Origin: Enoplosus armatus
Lineage: Eukaryota; Chordata; Actinopteri; Centrarchiformes; Enoplosidae
Assembly (NCBI RefSeq): GCF_043641665.1
Contig: NC_092192.1
Coordinates: forward strand, 3,631,658 to 3,695,657
DNA: 64,000 nt
Direction: 5' to 3'
The notes under the pieces are model-generated. The model was not told where the DNA came from. It saw only the letters and a program-made list of their open reading frames with translations, and did not search any database. Each line of letters begins with the position of its first letter. Position 1 is the first letter of the stretch. The position numbers and the translations under genes were made by a program. This document shows, piece after piece, positions 1 to 13,530 of this stretch.

Positions 1-995
1 GTTTTGTTTTGTTGACTTTGTTTTTTCCTCCCAAACCTCCCCATAATCCTTTGCTCCATCTGTTTTCTGTTATTTGTGCTGTGTAGCTACAACTTGATCC
101 TCGGCTCTCTTTGTTATGTGAATATTTAAATTGCGAGTCCTTCGAGGGGTTTTCTTTTACTCAGCGTGAGCATGTGGTTGGCTCTTGGAGGTTAGTCACC
201 TGTATTTAACCTTAAATCTGTGTTTCTGATGCTAAATGAAAAAGATTGCTCCCCATTGACACGAGTATTGAAGCCATTAATAGATGTAACAATCACAGTT
301 TGCATTGGTCTACTTTTTCTTCTTTCGAACAGTCCCGTGAGGATTCTTTGATGCACATCTGTGTGATTGATAGACAGGTGACAGCTAATCATATTACCCA
401 GACACATTGTCACTGTGTCAAATGAGCTCCCAGGACACATGGCTTATTATGAAGGTGTCAGCTTCACTTAAGTTCTTCGGGTAATTAAAAAGTGATGAGT
501 GTCAATGACACCACCCTGCTCTGAAATATGACGACGAAGCTCATTTTAAATCGAACTCCTGTGGTGATTCTTTCATGTCAGAAATAGACAACGGCGGTTA
601 TTTACATCCTCTGCGCCGCGATCTGAAATGGGTCCGATCTTTATACTGTATGAGACACATATTCCTGCACATGTACTATGGATTTTACCAGCATATGGCT
701 GCTATGTTTGGGGTGGTCTGACATGTCATTTATATTTCACTATACTGAACATTGGCTTTGAGAAAAAGTGCTTGGAGTTGAAGGAAATAAAACGGGGGCC
801 ACTGACTCTCTGGCTGCTCTGGTCTTTGACAAGAAACTTATTTCTGTGTGACAAGAAGATTAATGGTGGTTTCGCCTGCATTTGTTAAATATTGGATGTG
901 CTGTTCCCAAATTGTTATTACAGTGATGAAGGATAAAATAGCTCAAGTTGTTCTGGGGTCATCAGAGGTGGGCATCCTAATATGCTTTCTTCATC

Positions 996-1040
996 ACCTA
1001 ATGAATTCATTAGCATGAATTCATGAATTTCATGAGGTAA
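996..1040. repeat. Imperfect palindrome rich in ATGAATTCAT
   Basis: The outer arms CACCTAATGAATTCAT and ATGAATTTCATGAGGT are inverted with one indel. Inside, ATGAATTCAT occurs twice. It could form a hairpin and carries several homeobox-like cores. Confidence 0.6.
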
Positions 1041-1638
1041 TTTTATCCTCGCAGCCATGAGCAGAGGGGCAAAAACGTGAGGGCAACAAGTTGATCCCTT
1101 CAGTCGTCTTTATTGGAGTACATGGCCTGTACGTGGTTTGGAGCAAGATTTTTCTTGTTGAGGCCTGAGACTTACGCATTAATTAAAACATCCTGCATAA
1201 CATTGATTTAAGTACATGTTCAGCATTAGAAACCACTGATATATTGTATCTCAAAAAGGCATTTTGACTTTAATATATCAATATAGTCCCTAAAAAGGTG
1301 TATTAACATTTTTCTGCAGATATGTATATATAATAATATATAATAAGTGCATCAATGTTGCGCCAAGGTCCTAAGAAAGAGTTCTTCACAACAGGTCAGA
1401 ATGCCATGAAAATGAATAGATATTCATTGTGCAAATGTTTTTTAGGCCAAGGTCATTTCATTTTCCCATTAAACACTTTGGGCCATAACAAAAACTAATC
1501 CAATAGGCACAAGTCGATGAAATAATCTGTGGATGCTCATGTTCCCCAGAAGGTGAATCTTAATGCGTTGGGTTTTACTGTCACCTTTCCTCTCACAACA
1601 CTATCAGTCGCAATTTGCAAGAAGTATCAAAATCAAGT

Positions 1639-1745
1639 AGGCAGATTGGCATGTTATTTGCAAAGCACATTCATTTTGTAGTGACGTCTCGGGCCTTTTT
1701 AGCGCCGCCTTTAGTACAAACATTACATTTTGAGCCCCAGTACTG
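1639..1745 (+). repeat. Dispersed repeat, family A, copy 1
   Basis: GGCAGATTGGCATGTTATTT, GCAAAGCACATTCATTTTG and ATTACATTTTGAGCCCCAGT align along their length with 2,810-2,925. The GGCAGATTGCCAT...CACATTC wording is typical of a common fish dispersed repeat (recalled). Confidence 0.6.
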
Positions 1746-2744
1746 GCGCAGAATAGCACAATCAGTCGGATAATGAGTCAGTGTATTGTTTGTTGCAACA
1801 TGTGGCGGCATAGTCAGACTTGTTGAAGAAATTCTCCTTCTCAACCTGCTTTGTATCACCTTCACTTGATAACAGACTTTGGTGGATTTCTCTTTTTCCC
1901 ATGAAGTGATCTCCATTGATCACACGGTGAGAGCAGGCATTGCGGTTGTCTGGCTGGCTGAGAGCAGAATGCACTGATAAGATTAGTGCAAGCTTTGCTG
2001 AGCAGGAAGAGGCACTTGCACCAAAGTGAAGCAACAAGCAGGATGAATTTGGAGTGCCTTTGATGGCACTGGTGAGACAATTACCAACATGTGCCAAGGC
2101 CAATTTCGGTCGGCTTTCTGAAATTATTGCAGGAAAATGCGGAGAGAGAAAGAGAATTGTGGCATCTTTTAAAGTGAAGTCTTCATTCTTTGCAAAGCAT
2201 GAAAAGCACTGAATTCAGTATTTCTCAAAGCAGTTTTGCCCTTGCTTTGAAAAAAGCCAGCTGCTGAAGAATGCCAGCTTTCTCCTGAGAGTCGGCTATT
2301 ATGAGACGATGATTTTTATACCAGTGACACTGAGCAAGATTTGCTCTCTCAAGTCCTGCACCTCGCCGATTAAATTGGACCTGTAATATTGTGTTTTGTT
2401 TGGCTGGAGGCTAGGCCACAAATTAATGGAACAACAGCGAATGAAGAAAGCAAAAGTGAGAAGCAAAAACGCCTCAATAATAAAGAAGCATATAGTGAAA
2501 CAACATGTCACTTCATCATAAAACTGTCTTCTCCTTAATAATGGCAGCTCTATGTCCAGCCACTTCTTCTTTTTGCCCACTCACTTACAACTTACACTTA
2601 ATATTAGGGTGATTTTTAATTCATGAAGTCATTATTTGATTGTAGGCACTTGCGTTTTTTTAACAGTTTATGTATGATGCCATACAAAGCAATAAAGCAG
2701 TGATGAAGAAATCGAAATGATTTTGGTAACTCTGTGACCTTTCT

Positions 2745-2925
2745 TCTTGTGCCATTTTCAGGCAAAATTTGCACTTGTACACATGAAATATCTGCTTCTA
2801 AATCTAAAAGGCAGATTGCCATCACATTTGCTGAGCACATTCAAAATCCAAATGTCAGTCCTTGAGATTTTAGTGCAGCCCCCAGCATTTATTTTACATT
2901 TTTAGCCCCAATGCTGTTAATGGAA
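2745..2925 (+). repeat. Dispersed repeat, family A, copy 2
   Basis: GGCAGATTGCCATCACATTT, GCTGAGCACATTCAAAATCC and TTTACATTTTTAGCCCCAAT match copy 1 in the same orientation. An upstream part (AGGCAAAATTTGCACTTGTA then CACATG) resembles the 22.7 kb fragment. Confidence 0.6.
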
Positions 2926-5184
2926 GTTCTCATGGGTCCATTTGGTTCCCAGTATTCGAGGTCTGGAATCTGATTTGGGGCCACATGCAAATTATATTTA
3001 GTCTAATGGGGTCGGGTAGCGTCCCGTTGCCTTACCCCAGGTCTGGGGTCTGTCTGTCAATATGTGTAATATTCAAGGCGATCCCGGCTGACACCCTATC
3101 AGCTCTGGTCGTGGGGCGTCATCTAATCATCACAGCAGAAAAATGTGTTGAAGTGAAACAAAAAGTGTGAACTGTGAAGTGCAGGAAACATGACGTCTGC
3201 TGGTTGATTGGCCGAGGATCTTGTTGGTTTTCTCTCTGTTTCGGTCTGTTTGGGTCGACTACATTTTGGATCAGGTTTAAATATCCTTAGGCCTCTTCAT
3301 ATTGGGTCTGACTGTCCTTGTCAAGTGTGAAGACCTCTAGGTTTCAAGGCTTTAAGAATGACAAAAACCCTCAAAGTGATTATTCTATTGGGAACTTCTG
3401 TTGTGTGTTTCATTAAAATCACTGCCTCTAGGGGCCACTGGGAAAGCTTTACACGTGAGGTTTCACTCTAACTGTGACATTGAATAATGCATAAAGTCTA
3501 TACTCTAGTGTTCCCTCTAATGCCTAAACTTTAACAAACCATGATGGTGTAGAAAACAAAGTGGCAGTGAAGGAAATGAAAAACAAGGTTTCATCGCTGT
3601 GGGAAGATACGCTTCAGTTCCATGTCCAAATAAAAAACTAGACTGTTCTTGGGTGGACTTTGGTTTGATTCTGTATGTATGTAGTAGTACTCTCTGGTGG
3701 CCCTCTAGCTCCACCCCCCTCTAGCAGTTATCAACAAACAACATTTTGCAGTTTGCCAGCCGCCCGCTGCCCCGTGACTGTTGTCCGACAGAGGGGGCTT
3801 TAGGCAGGTGCTGGGCTCTGACATTTAGACCCCCATTGTCCTCGCCTGCTAATCCCTCTATTGTGAGCGATTAGCGATATCCTGGTCGCTCAAGCTCTGG
3901 AAAGGGTGAAGAGGCCGTGTGGGGTGGGAATGGTGCCACAAATGAACAAGGACAATGCAGCGTCACAAACTACGCTGTCTAATTTCATTATGCTGACATG
4001 TTAGTGCTTCAGTGGCTGTGTGTGTGTCGGCCTGATGTGGGGTGGAAGGATTGTGGCTGACAGACAGCAGTGGTCAATTTGGTGTGTAGGTCAGCTCTTT
4101 GTCTAGATCATTTTGAATGGCACTGCTTTTTTTTTTGATAATATACAGTCCAGTGGGTTTTCAGAGGCTAGGCCTCTCAGGTAAAATGGGAGCTTGAGCC
4201 CCTTTTTCGCCAAATGACATAATCAAAAAGAATTGGATTTTGATCACCAGCGTTGGTGGACGCTACATACTCCACTGAGATTGATAGTCTGTCGATATCA
4301 CATCAGTCACAGTGATACTCCTCAGTCCAACCAAAAGCACTCAGCTGAAGAGGGCAATAAAGGACAAAGAGAGATAAGAGCTGAGCAGGATGGAGGGACG
4401 AACCGAGAAGCAGGAACAGAAGAACCGGATATTGACAAAAGCAGCCCAGAGCAGATTGGGGGGCACGAAGGAGTGGAGGGGAGTTATTTGTCTAACTTAA
4501 GCCTGGATCATCTGCCGTTGCTCCTAACCAACAGAGTCGAGTCAGAAGTTATGTGTGCAGGTCCGTGTCAAGCTCCGACAGTGATTTAAAGCCTTGTGAC
4601 CAGGGTTGAGGAGTGGCCCACATGAATGGCAACTAGTGCATTGGCTAATATTGAAGAAGGGGCTTTGCACCTGAGCCCACATTTGTAATGCGGCAGTAAA
4701 TGGTGCAGGGACTTTCAAGCAACACTATGAATTATTCATGTGGTCCATACATTCTATACATGTAAATGTAAATGCAAGGAATAGATTAAGTGTACAATAT
4801 TTAGGGATTGGTATTTATTGTCCCTGAGAAAACACAATTTGCAAATCTCACCAGCATTATGCACAACATAAGAACAGTCCACCCTGTTAATAATTACAAC
4901 TGTACTCAGTCTATTTATATTAATGGAAAGCATACAGCAGTAAAGGTAAACACTACATGTTACTTGTGGCAGCTTCATGAGTTGAAGGCAGCGTGTTAAT
5001 CCAAGTGTGAGACTCTTCTGTGTCTCTTCTGCTTGCTCATTATTTAGGTGTTATGGACGTCATTCCATAGCCAGTGTATAAGATTGTTTATACATTGGCT
5101 GTTGTTTAATGTTAAATAATGATTATTGCTGTTTTTGCAACAAAAATAAACTCGCAAATGAAGCAGAAAAAAGCCTTACAGATG
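2926..5184. other. No gene recognised
   Basis: The longest frame (4,233-4,589, + strand, 118 codons from a TTG) has a charged, low-complexity middle and no family resemblance. Nothing else stands out apart from a poly-T run near 4,127. Confidence 0.5.
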
Positions 5185-5226
5185 GTGAATGACCTTTTTC
5201 AGCAAGTGAATGACCTTTTTCAGCAA
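5185..5226 (+). repeat. Exact 21-bp tandem duplication
   Basis: A unit beginning GTGAATGACCTTTTTCAGC and ending AA occurs twice head to tail with no mismatch, suggesting a recent slippage event. Confidence 0.9.
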
Positions 5227-5329
5227 TTGTAAGGACAGTGAGTTCCTTCCAAACTTCACAGTTTTTAATCATGCTAGCTCAGACAAACAAATTAGAACAT
5301 CACGTGGCGGAATAACTGGGTTTTAAAGG

Positions 5330-5880
5330 AACATTTAGAAACTTATTTTCTAGACATCCCTTCTGTCATGATGGCCTACAAAGGCCACTTAAACTGCAAC
5401 GTGTGTCACAGCCTATGTTTTAGTACAGGTTGTACTCAAGCTTGGAAAGTCTCTCGGGCTGTGATATCTACCTTTTGAAAACAAGAAAACCACTGACGTC
5501 GAAGTTAGTCCCCAGAAGGTGGGGATAACCTAAGCTGCTACAGCTGGCTTGTTTGTTTTTCTTTAAACCAATCACAATCGTCTCGGGCGGCGCTGAGTCC
5601 TGGATGCAGTTGATGCTACCTTTACTTCTGCTCTGGAGGAAAACCACAGATCATCCACATCTTTGTCAAAACTTCAGCGTGTAGGCTGCTAGCTCGGAGG
5701 TTGTTGGATATTGAAAAGTAACGTGCAGATAGCGGAAGAGGAGGAGAATGGCGACTGAAATAGTCGCCAGACTTATCCCAGCTGCCTACATCCAGTGAGT
5801 CAGACTGTAATAGAAGTAACCCTGAGGCTGTCTACACATCATCAGCAGCAGGATCGTTTTGCACTGATTTGAGCCATTAT
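5330..5880 (+). promoter_or_regulatory. Promoter-like block with tiny ATG-to-donor frame; possibly part of a dispersed repeat
   Basis: An AAACCAATCACAAT CCAAT box (5,568-5,572) is followed by TCTCGGGCGGCGCTGAG. About 170 bases later comes GGAGAATGGCGACTG with an ATG at 5,748. The frame reads MATEIVARLIPAAYI and reaches a GTGAGT donor at 5,795. That arrangement resembles a promoter plus a short first coding exon. The block also resembles a dispersed fish sequence, so it may be the promoter and first exon of an old transposable element. No continuing exon is recognised downstream. Confidence 0.35.
5749..5769. repeat. Hairpin over the ATG of the 5.7 kb candidate frame
   Basis: TGGCGACT-GAAAT-AGTCGCCA is a perfect 8-bp hairpin spanning the start codon region of the promoter-like block. 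Confidence 0.7.
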
Positions 5881-8800
5881 TTTCCTGTGCAGACTGATGA
5901 TGCCAACCCTCACTGCAGTGCTACCTTTCTACTGGCTGTCCTTTAAGTTGAAATGATTTTAACCCTGTTTGTCACTGACTGGTCAGTGTACACCTGCCCG
6001 AGAAGCTTGGAGAAAGCTTATCTCTATGTTCAGTCTCATTTAGAAATAAGCGTTCTTTGATAAATTACATGATTACTTGTTGTCATTGAGATAAGCACTC
6101 AGCACTCTGAGTGGACTCTCTATTACTTCTGGTTATGAACTCTCGGCATGTGCACACACGTCTGTATATCTGAACACATGAGAACCTCAACCCGTGTATC
6201 TTCTAATGACAATGGCATGATTTGTAGGATCTTCAGGGCCTACTGGTGCATGAGTCACTTATGGAAAATTGATTGATTGGAGTGAGGTTGGAGAAGCATC
6301 AAGTGCGGTTTGATTGAATTGTGAGTAATGGTAGTCTAGACGACATTCATAACTGCTGCCCCGCAGCACCCAATTCAACAATGAGAGCTTTTAAAGGCTC
6401 GGCTGTCTTCCCATCCTGTGGGCTAGATGTTTGGAATCACACAGCCGTGGTTTAAAATGAAAAACCGAAGTACGGAAGAACCATCACTTTACTATACCTC
6501 AACCTATGGAAAGTTTCCTGCATCTTTCAGCCATCAAAACTTGCATACCCAATTATGTCCACTTTCTAGCAGTCACAGTATTGCAAAAGATTGACAAGAT
6601 GTTATTAACTTGTAAGGTGGCCAGTTCTAATTTATAAGTACCAACTCAGAGGGAACAACTTCGAGCCTACTGATTTTAATGTTGAGCAGTTTTTTGTTTG
6701 ATATCATTGTAGTATTAATGCTATGGAGGGCACCATGGCTTGATCCAGAAGTGAGGCAGCTGGAGGACATTTTATAAAGCTAAGCAATTTTGTTTGTGTA
6801 ATTCTCACACACTCTTCTACCTCACTGTCATTATATGTGATTTTGATGTTCAATTTCAAATGAGACACTCGAAGAATAAGTGAGCTGTTGTGCAGTTGTT
6901 TTCCGACTCTGCCTTGCCAAGTCACTGTAGGAAAACCCTCAACGAAATAGTTGGCAATAGTTTTCTACTGCCGAATAGCAGAACATTTCCCACAGTCCTG
7001 GGAGGACCAGGAAGGAAGTCAGGGATTGAAAAGCAGAACAGGAGGAGAATGTAAGGTAGCGAGTAATTCCATGCCATGCAGTTGCCCCCAAGTCACCCCT
7101 TAGATCGAGGTTGCCAGATAGACCGCTGTCTCGCCTGGCACAGGGAAAAACATATACTTTGCTGATGTGTTTCTAGTGCAGGGAGGCAGAGGAGGTGCGA
7201 ATAGGATGAGGGCGGTCTCCACGGGGGGGTGGGGGCACAGCCTCCTCCTGTTGCTCGGTCTCTATGTTCGGAGCACAGGAAAGACTTCTGACCCAGTGGC
7301 TGGGTAGCAGCTTTGTTTTCTGATGATGTCAACTCCCAGTGCAGGCCCACAGGCTGAGCGCCGGATGTGTTAAAACATGCCGGCATAATCCTCAGCACCG
7401 TGACAGGAGGAAGAAATGAATTCAATGTCTCATTTTAATGTTCACAGTTTCAGATAACATCTGCTTGAGTTTATTTGAAATTTTCATACTGTCAGCTGCT
7501 TCTGCATTCAACATCATATCTAACAGTGAACAGTGTGTACTAGTATGTCCATCAATGGCATATAACTACTTCATTTACCCACAGAATCCTGTGCTCTCAT
7601 TTAGCCTAAGAAAATGTCCTGCCTGTCATCCTCTGTCTCCTCCACTGTTCGATTGTCAACATTTCATGTGGTCGGTTTGCCCCTGTTGGCAACCACTTTT
7701 CCTTTGTTTGGAAGGAGAACAAAAAATTCTACACTGGCAATGTAAAATCTAGGCGAGAGAGAGAGTGCTCCTGTCGCATTGATTTACTCCATCAGAAATG
7801 GCGAAACAAGTGAAATTGAGTGTGGAGGGGAAAAAAAGACCAAAAGAGACAGACCAAGGTGAGAGGGTGAGGGAAAACGGGGTGCAGCAGAGCAGGTGGA
7901 CCAATACGAGGTCTGACAGACATCATGCATCTGAATATGAACACAGCAAAACAGTCTGTGCTGGCAAAACATATCAACGCTGTTTATTAGATTCTCAGAA
8001 ACAAAGGACCTTTTTCAGCCTTATCTCATTTGCTGCATCTCTGGCTGAAAATCGGCTCTGATCTGACACAACTGACAAACTGCACATCTGATCACTGTTG
8101 CAGAGAGTAATTATTCCACCTATTGTAATGTACCCCACTGAATACATTACTTTGCAGGTGCACAATCTGAATGTGGCGATTGTTCATTGGTCTGGTTCAA
8201 TTTATTGTCCATTGCAGCTCAGCCAGTTATTCTTTTATTATACGTACATGTGTTTCTCTTTGAGAACCAAAACAGAAGACAACTATTTTAAGAAAATAGC
8301 TTTATGTTACAAAATAGACCATACCACCAGTATGAAACTATTCCACACGGTTGCCATGTTTAAGTCATTTTATTCACTGTGATGGAGAGCAGGGGTAGCT
8401 GTGACTGAGAAGGAGAAGATAACTGAGCCTTTCTCAACTTTCCTCTCCTCTGTCATCGGAAACTTGTAGGAGAAAACACAAGCAGCCCAAGCTGACCAGT
8501 CACAGGTTTTGCATTCTGCCCTATAGAGCTGAAGGGGATGTATAGTTAAATTATTAAGGAGGCGCACAGCAGCCGGGCTTGTACACAACCATGATCTCTC
8601 CCTAACCTCAGTAAAAATAATCATTTCGCCGTGCATTGTTGCCAGTCTGACAATTAGCTGAATTAGGTAACATCAAAGCAGCCATCATGTGCAATCTGTA
8701 GTTACATCTCATACAACTGACATTAAAGATCTGGTCTAGTTTGATAACCATCCACCACTGTTTCCACACACCACTGTTTTGACATGTTGATATCCAGCCT

Positions 8801-9459
8801 GGCAGAAATGAGTTTGATCTCCATTGATTTCCTCATTCCTCGAGTTTAGCATTGTTTCCATTGACATGTAAATTCCTCTTTGTTGTTATTGTGACTAAAA
8901 ATGTCCCTGATCACCTCTTGGACGATCAGATCTTCAGTACGATGCCATGACATTGTGATCACCCAGGTGGCATGTTGATGCTCTCTGGGCTGTATCTGTG
9001 CTGTACATGCAGCAGATGCCTCTTTAACCTGAAAGTGACAGTTACAGTCCAAACAGGTCTGCAGGCAAATGAGCAGCGATCATGAGCGAGTCGTTCATTG
9101 GAAGAGCGGCGTAAAGTTATGGCAGCATGCATCTATATCAAGCACGACCGCACGATGTGGGCCGCTTTCATTTCCGAAAGATCATCAGGACTTCATTACC
9201 CAGATGTCACTCTGCTGAGACAGCAGCCAGTACCTAACATCAGTAGTCCCACCACACACTCACATACACACCACTGCTACCCTTCATACCATGCCTTGAT
9301 AGTTAATGTGATGTATTGATGACTTTTTGGAGGTATTAGCCATGTATCAGTAGAAGCAGAGGCCGTTCATTACTAGTCTGACAGAAGAGAGTTGGGTGGC
9401 AGGAAGCCCAGCAAATGCACATCACACTGCTATCAGCCCGTCACGTCCTTGGTCCATCG
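5881..9459. other. No gene recognised
   Basis: All open frames are short, overlap on opposite strands and show no known motif. Composition is ordinary AT-rich intergenic. Confidence 0.5.
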
Positions 9460-9735
9460 CTTTTGAGGAGGGAGGGATGGAAGGACGGGGATGAAAGGAT
9501 AGATGGAGGAAGAGAAGACATGAAGAGATCCAGAGGGAGGAGGGGGTGCTGAAATGAAGGAGAGTGATCTGAATAGAAAGGAGGGGAGGCGAAGACAGGG
9601 AGGAGTGTGAGGAGAGATAGGAAAGACAAAGAGAACAGCAACGAGTGCATGACTGATGAAGGCTGGAATGAACAGAGAGGGAAAATAACTGCTGAAAAAA
9701 GGGGAGGACAAGGCAGAAGGTGGGGTAAAAGAAAA
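9460..9735 (+). repeat. Purine-rich (GGA/GAA) low-complexity tract
   Basis: About 275 bases are dominated by G and A on the + strand (GGAGGGAGGGATGGAAGG and similar). Three overlapping minus-strand open frames of 116-130 codons (S/P/L-rich) are products of this composition and not genes. Confidence 0.8.
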
Positions 9736-12454
9736 TGGGAGTGAAGATATAGCACGCTGGGGGTGTTGGCATGACAACGATGAGTTATGATAACCCTGAG
9801 CACATTCAATAAATAAACACATCAATATAATCGGATTGTTTTAAGCAGGGTGTCAACGCACCCCTGCAGTTACATGGCTCCTGATTAGTGTCTATGGGCT
9901 GCATCTCGGTAGCAGCTCCATACATACACACTTTGAATAGTGTCATGTTTTGCATTTAAATAGAAGACAACGGCGGTATTATACTTTTAGTGCAAATCAA
10001 AATGGAAATGGGACGCTGAGCATTCTCTGGGAGTGGAAGCGAGAACGCTCTCCTGCAGTGGAGTCTGTGACTGTGCTGACAACAGAGAGGGAATAAAGTG
10101 GAAACTCCCTTTGGGAAGTAATTAGTATGGACAGTTTTTAGTGTTGACACCACTGGCTTAGCCTTCAGATCTCTCCTTTGCTTTTTCTTGCTGTCTTGGG
10201 AAAACATTTCAGTGCCAATTTCATATCTTTCAGATTGAAAGGTTCTATGGCCTTTTGTGTGCTTAGGAAGTTTCATTAGCCGGCAACTATCGAGCACCAA
10301 TGAAAAACCATTGTAGATTTTCATGAAAGAGTTTGAATCAAAATGGAAAAACCAGATAATAGTTGCTCATTTGTTACAAAGTTGACTTTTTGGTCATTTT
10401 TCGAGGTACTCAAAGCATTGTTATTGTTGGATCTCTAACTCAAGTTTAGCTTGTTTGTCCCAGAGTTATTAATAAAATGCCTCAACTTAGAAAGTGAGAC
10501 TGTGCCGAGTATTTGGGAATGTCTGCACTTTGACATCTCTCCGGCATGTTTTTGTTTTATTTGGCTTTAGTCATAAATCACTCTCACAATGTGGAGGTGG
10601 ATGGTTGATGATGTGATTTTTTATAGATCGTGGATTACGTAACTAGCATGTGTTATACAACTACCACTCATATTTGGAATACTTTTTTGTACATTTTCTA
10701 CCTGGAAGATTCTTGGTCATCCCAGTTGTGGGATATTAAGGTACCAGTAGAGAGTCAAAGAAAATCATGGCTAACCTTGTTGTTCAGCTTTGACTTCTCA
10801 CCTCTCCCTCGGTGCACTGATACATGCACTGCACCTTTCATTGTCTTCAGGGAATAAAAACATACTCTTGGACATGTCTTCTTTACAGTCCATAGAGAGC
10901 AAGCAACCACACAACAACAAGAGCCACGGGATCTTTTCTCTGCATTCTCAGCAATTGGAAGGTGGAAACCTTGCAAGAACTAGCTGACCTTTGTTGTCAT
11001 GGCCATATTTTTTCTAGAGACATCATATTTCTGGACTATCCCCACGGGTAACAATTACAACAAAGTTCTTGCACACCGGAGAGTCTTATTGACTGAAACT
11101 CTTGAAACTCTTGACTGTGAAGAAAATCAAAGAATCCAGCATACTCTTGATCACTTGAGGAAGGTCTTGGGACTGAAATGGCATTAATAAAGTGAGTACA
11201 AGTGTGCTGGATTCCTTGTTTTCTTTTTTTTTGTTCTCTGCTAAACTACCCCCCAAGTCATATTTTGAATTCAAGATTGTGCAGTTGTAAAATCCTGTTT
11301 CATTTATATCGAAATCACCAAGATGACAGGAAGATGTTGCTTGAGGTTCGTGAGTCATGTCATCATCAGAGCACTGCTGGAATGGTCCACTGCATATCTG
11401 GTCACTTCCCAGTGCTAGTCGATGTTTCCTGACATAAATCTCACAGCAAAAAATGGTGTTGAGCAACTACTTGCAAGGTGGAAGCAATTAAATTCAACAG
11501 TGTTATAATTCAACCCACTCATTCATTCTTTCTGTACTTCAGTTTTTAAGATGTGTTCAACCTGAATGCAAAGAGGAAAAAATCCCTTTAGCCCTTCAAC
11601 ATTAAAGAGTGAATACTTGTCTGATAGTAAATACTATCTTTTTCAGTCCGCTTATTTACTTTAGTTTGACAAGTTGTTGCCACATGATTAGTTTTATTTT
11701 AGTCATGTACAAAACACAAAGAACGAGAGGTCATGAAGACACAGGCTTATATAGTGACCATCACCTGATGTACTCTCAGCCCACATTAAGGAAATCAGAA
11801 AAATCAGTTCAGTTCAGACAATTTGAGAGGTACCGGATATTGAAATCTTTTTTTTCATAAGACTCTCAAAGATAGTTCATGATTCATTTGGAGTCAAAAT
11901 GGGTCACAACATTTTCTCACTGATGATGTAACCCTGTTTGGAATAATGGTTTCATCAAAGCCCTGCAGGATTGGACTGTAACATTTGGTGGCTTACTGTA
12001 TAGTACATTTAAACAGGTCAGTCTGAGCCGACGTCGGTGTGGGGGCGTGCAGCATGCGTAAGTCCATGTCCACATGAATTTATACATAGGTGTGTTGTTG
12101 GAAACCTAGAAATAGACTTATAGGCTTATCATGTCTGAGAAGTGTTCATGTATTCAAGGAAAGTGCCTCATCTTTTTGTTTTTGCATGGCATTCGAGGAT
12201 TACATTTAATCTGTTATGCAGGCTGAGCTTCAGAGGAGTTCAACATCCTGTGGCTTTAACATACTGAGACAAAAAAAGTAGATAATGTGTGTGTGCAATT
12301 ATACTAAGTTTGACAAGAACTTTTACAAAAAACATAAATATGGCAAAGAATAGCTTTAGTTTTTCCTATGCATTATGGCTCTTTAAATGAGACATATTTG
12401 CAACCCTCCTTCCTGGTTCGCTGCAAACATTTTCTCCAGAAGCTCCTCTAGTCT
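9736..12454. other. No gene recognised
   Basis: Only short chance frames are present. A perfect 10-bp palindrome, CCGACGTCGG, lies at 12,028-12,037 in a small GC-rich patch. Confidence 0.5.
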
Positions 12455-12560
12455 CCGTTTGGGTCCGCGGGATTGTGGCGGTCGCCGGGGCGTGGAGGCT
12501 TGATGGCGACACCTTCAGTGACCTGAGGAACGGCAGCTGTGACAGGCCGCCGACGTGGCT
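12455..12560. other. CpG-rich patch
   Basis: GGGTCCGCGGGATTGTGGCG, GTCGCCGGGGCGTGGAGG and GGCCGCCGACGTGGC put about a dozen CpGs in ~110 bases. It is too short for a classical island. Frames on both strands stay open through it without recognisable products. Confidence 0.45.
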
Positions 12561-13530
12561 GTCACTTGTCCTGACTGATGACAGACATGTAGCCTCTTCC
12601 TGCCAGCTAACATCTGGGAGAGCAAAGAGCCCAACACTCATCCTGACAGCAGGGGGAGGATGAAAGTGGAGGAAGAGGCACAAGGAGAGCGAAGGACTGC
12701 AGCAAGGAGGCAGGCGTGTTGTTATTTTTTTTGCTTTTAGGTCACAACATTTGAGTTGCTCTAAACAAATCCACGGGACATACACAAGAGGTGCATGAAT
12801 TGCACATTTTAATGGCAGACATTTTGACTTCGTCGTGTAAGCAGAAAAGCACAGGTGTAACTAATGACAATAATAATGGCTCTATTCCTCTCAAGGTCTC
12901 AGTAAGTCATGCCAGTGAGTCAGCATGTACAATAGCAGGGCTCTGGAACTGGCTCACCTAAATTTAATGCAGCCTTTATTAGCGACTTTTCCTGCCGTGA
13001 TGCGTCGAAATGTCGATAGATTTTCATTTTATTTTATTTTTCAAAATAAGCGACATAACTGTATTTATAAAACAGTTTACTAACGTTCCATTTTTTCAGT
13101 GCAAGTCTCGGCCTGTGCTGCAGACCACCTTACATCTACAGACCGTGTAATGTGCTCAGTCACACAGTAATGAAAGATGGCGATGACCAACACCTCGACC
13201 CCTGATGAAGACTGGATGGAGGCGGACAGAGTAGTGTTCCTTATACTCGTATTTCTTGCCAACGCCTGGTCAGTCAGAGTGTTGCTGTTAGAAAAACATA
13301 TCTCGTCGTAGTTCGTGAGACACAAACAAGGTATTAACAAAGTTGGAGTTGTGTGTGAAATAGAGATATAAAATATAATATATTAGTTTATTAGAGCTCA
13401 TTTCAACACCAGGCTTATTACTTCAACATTATTTTGCATGAGGTGCAAAACAAGGCAGTAAACAGACACTGGGATTTACGTAAATAGGCTTAATATTTAA
13501 AGCTTCAGGCTCCCTGTGAGTCAAGTGTTT

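Noticed and set aside
4233..4589. 118-codon + frame with a charged middle
   Set aside because: It starts with TTG, has no splice-site framing, no family resemblance and no codon-bias signal I can judge by eye.
7388..7410. RE1/NRSF-like half sites (TCAGCACCGTGACAGGAG)
   Set aside because: The two half sites are one base too close for the canonical element and the second is imperfect; not enough to call.
9422..9825. Three overlapping minus-strand frames of 116-130 codons rich in Ser, Pro, Leu and Phe
   Set aside because: They are produced by the pyrimidine-rich complement of a GGA/GAA tract; low complexity, not coding.
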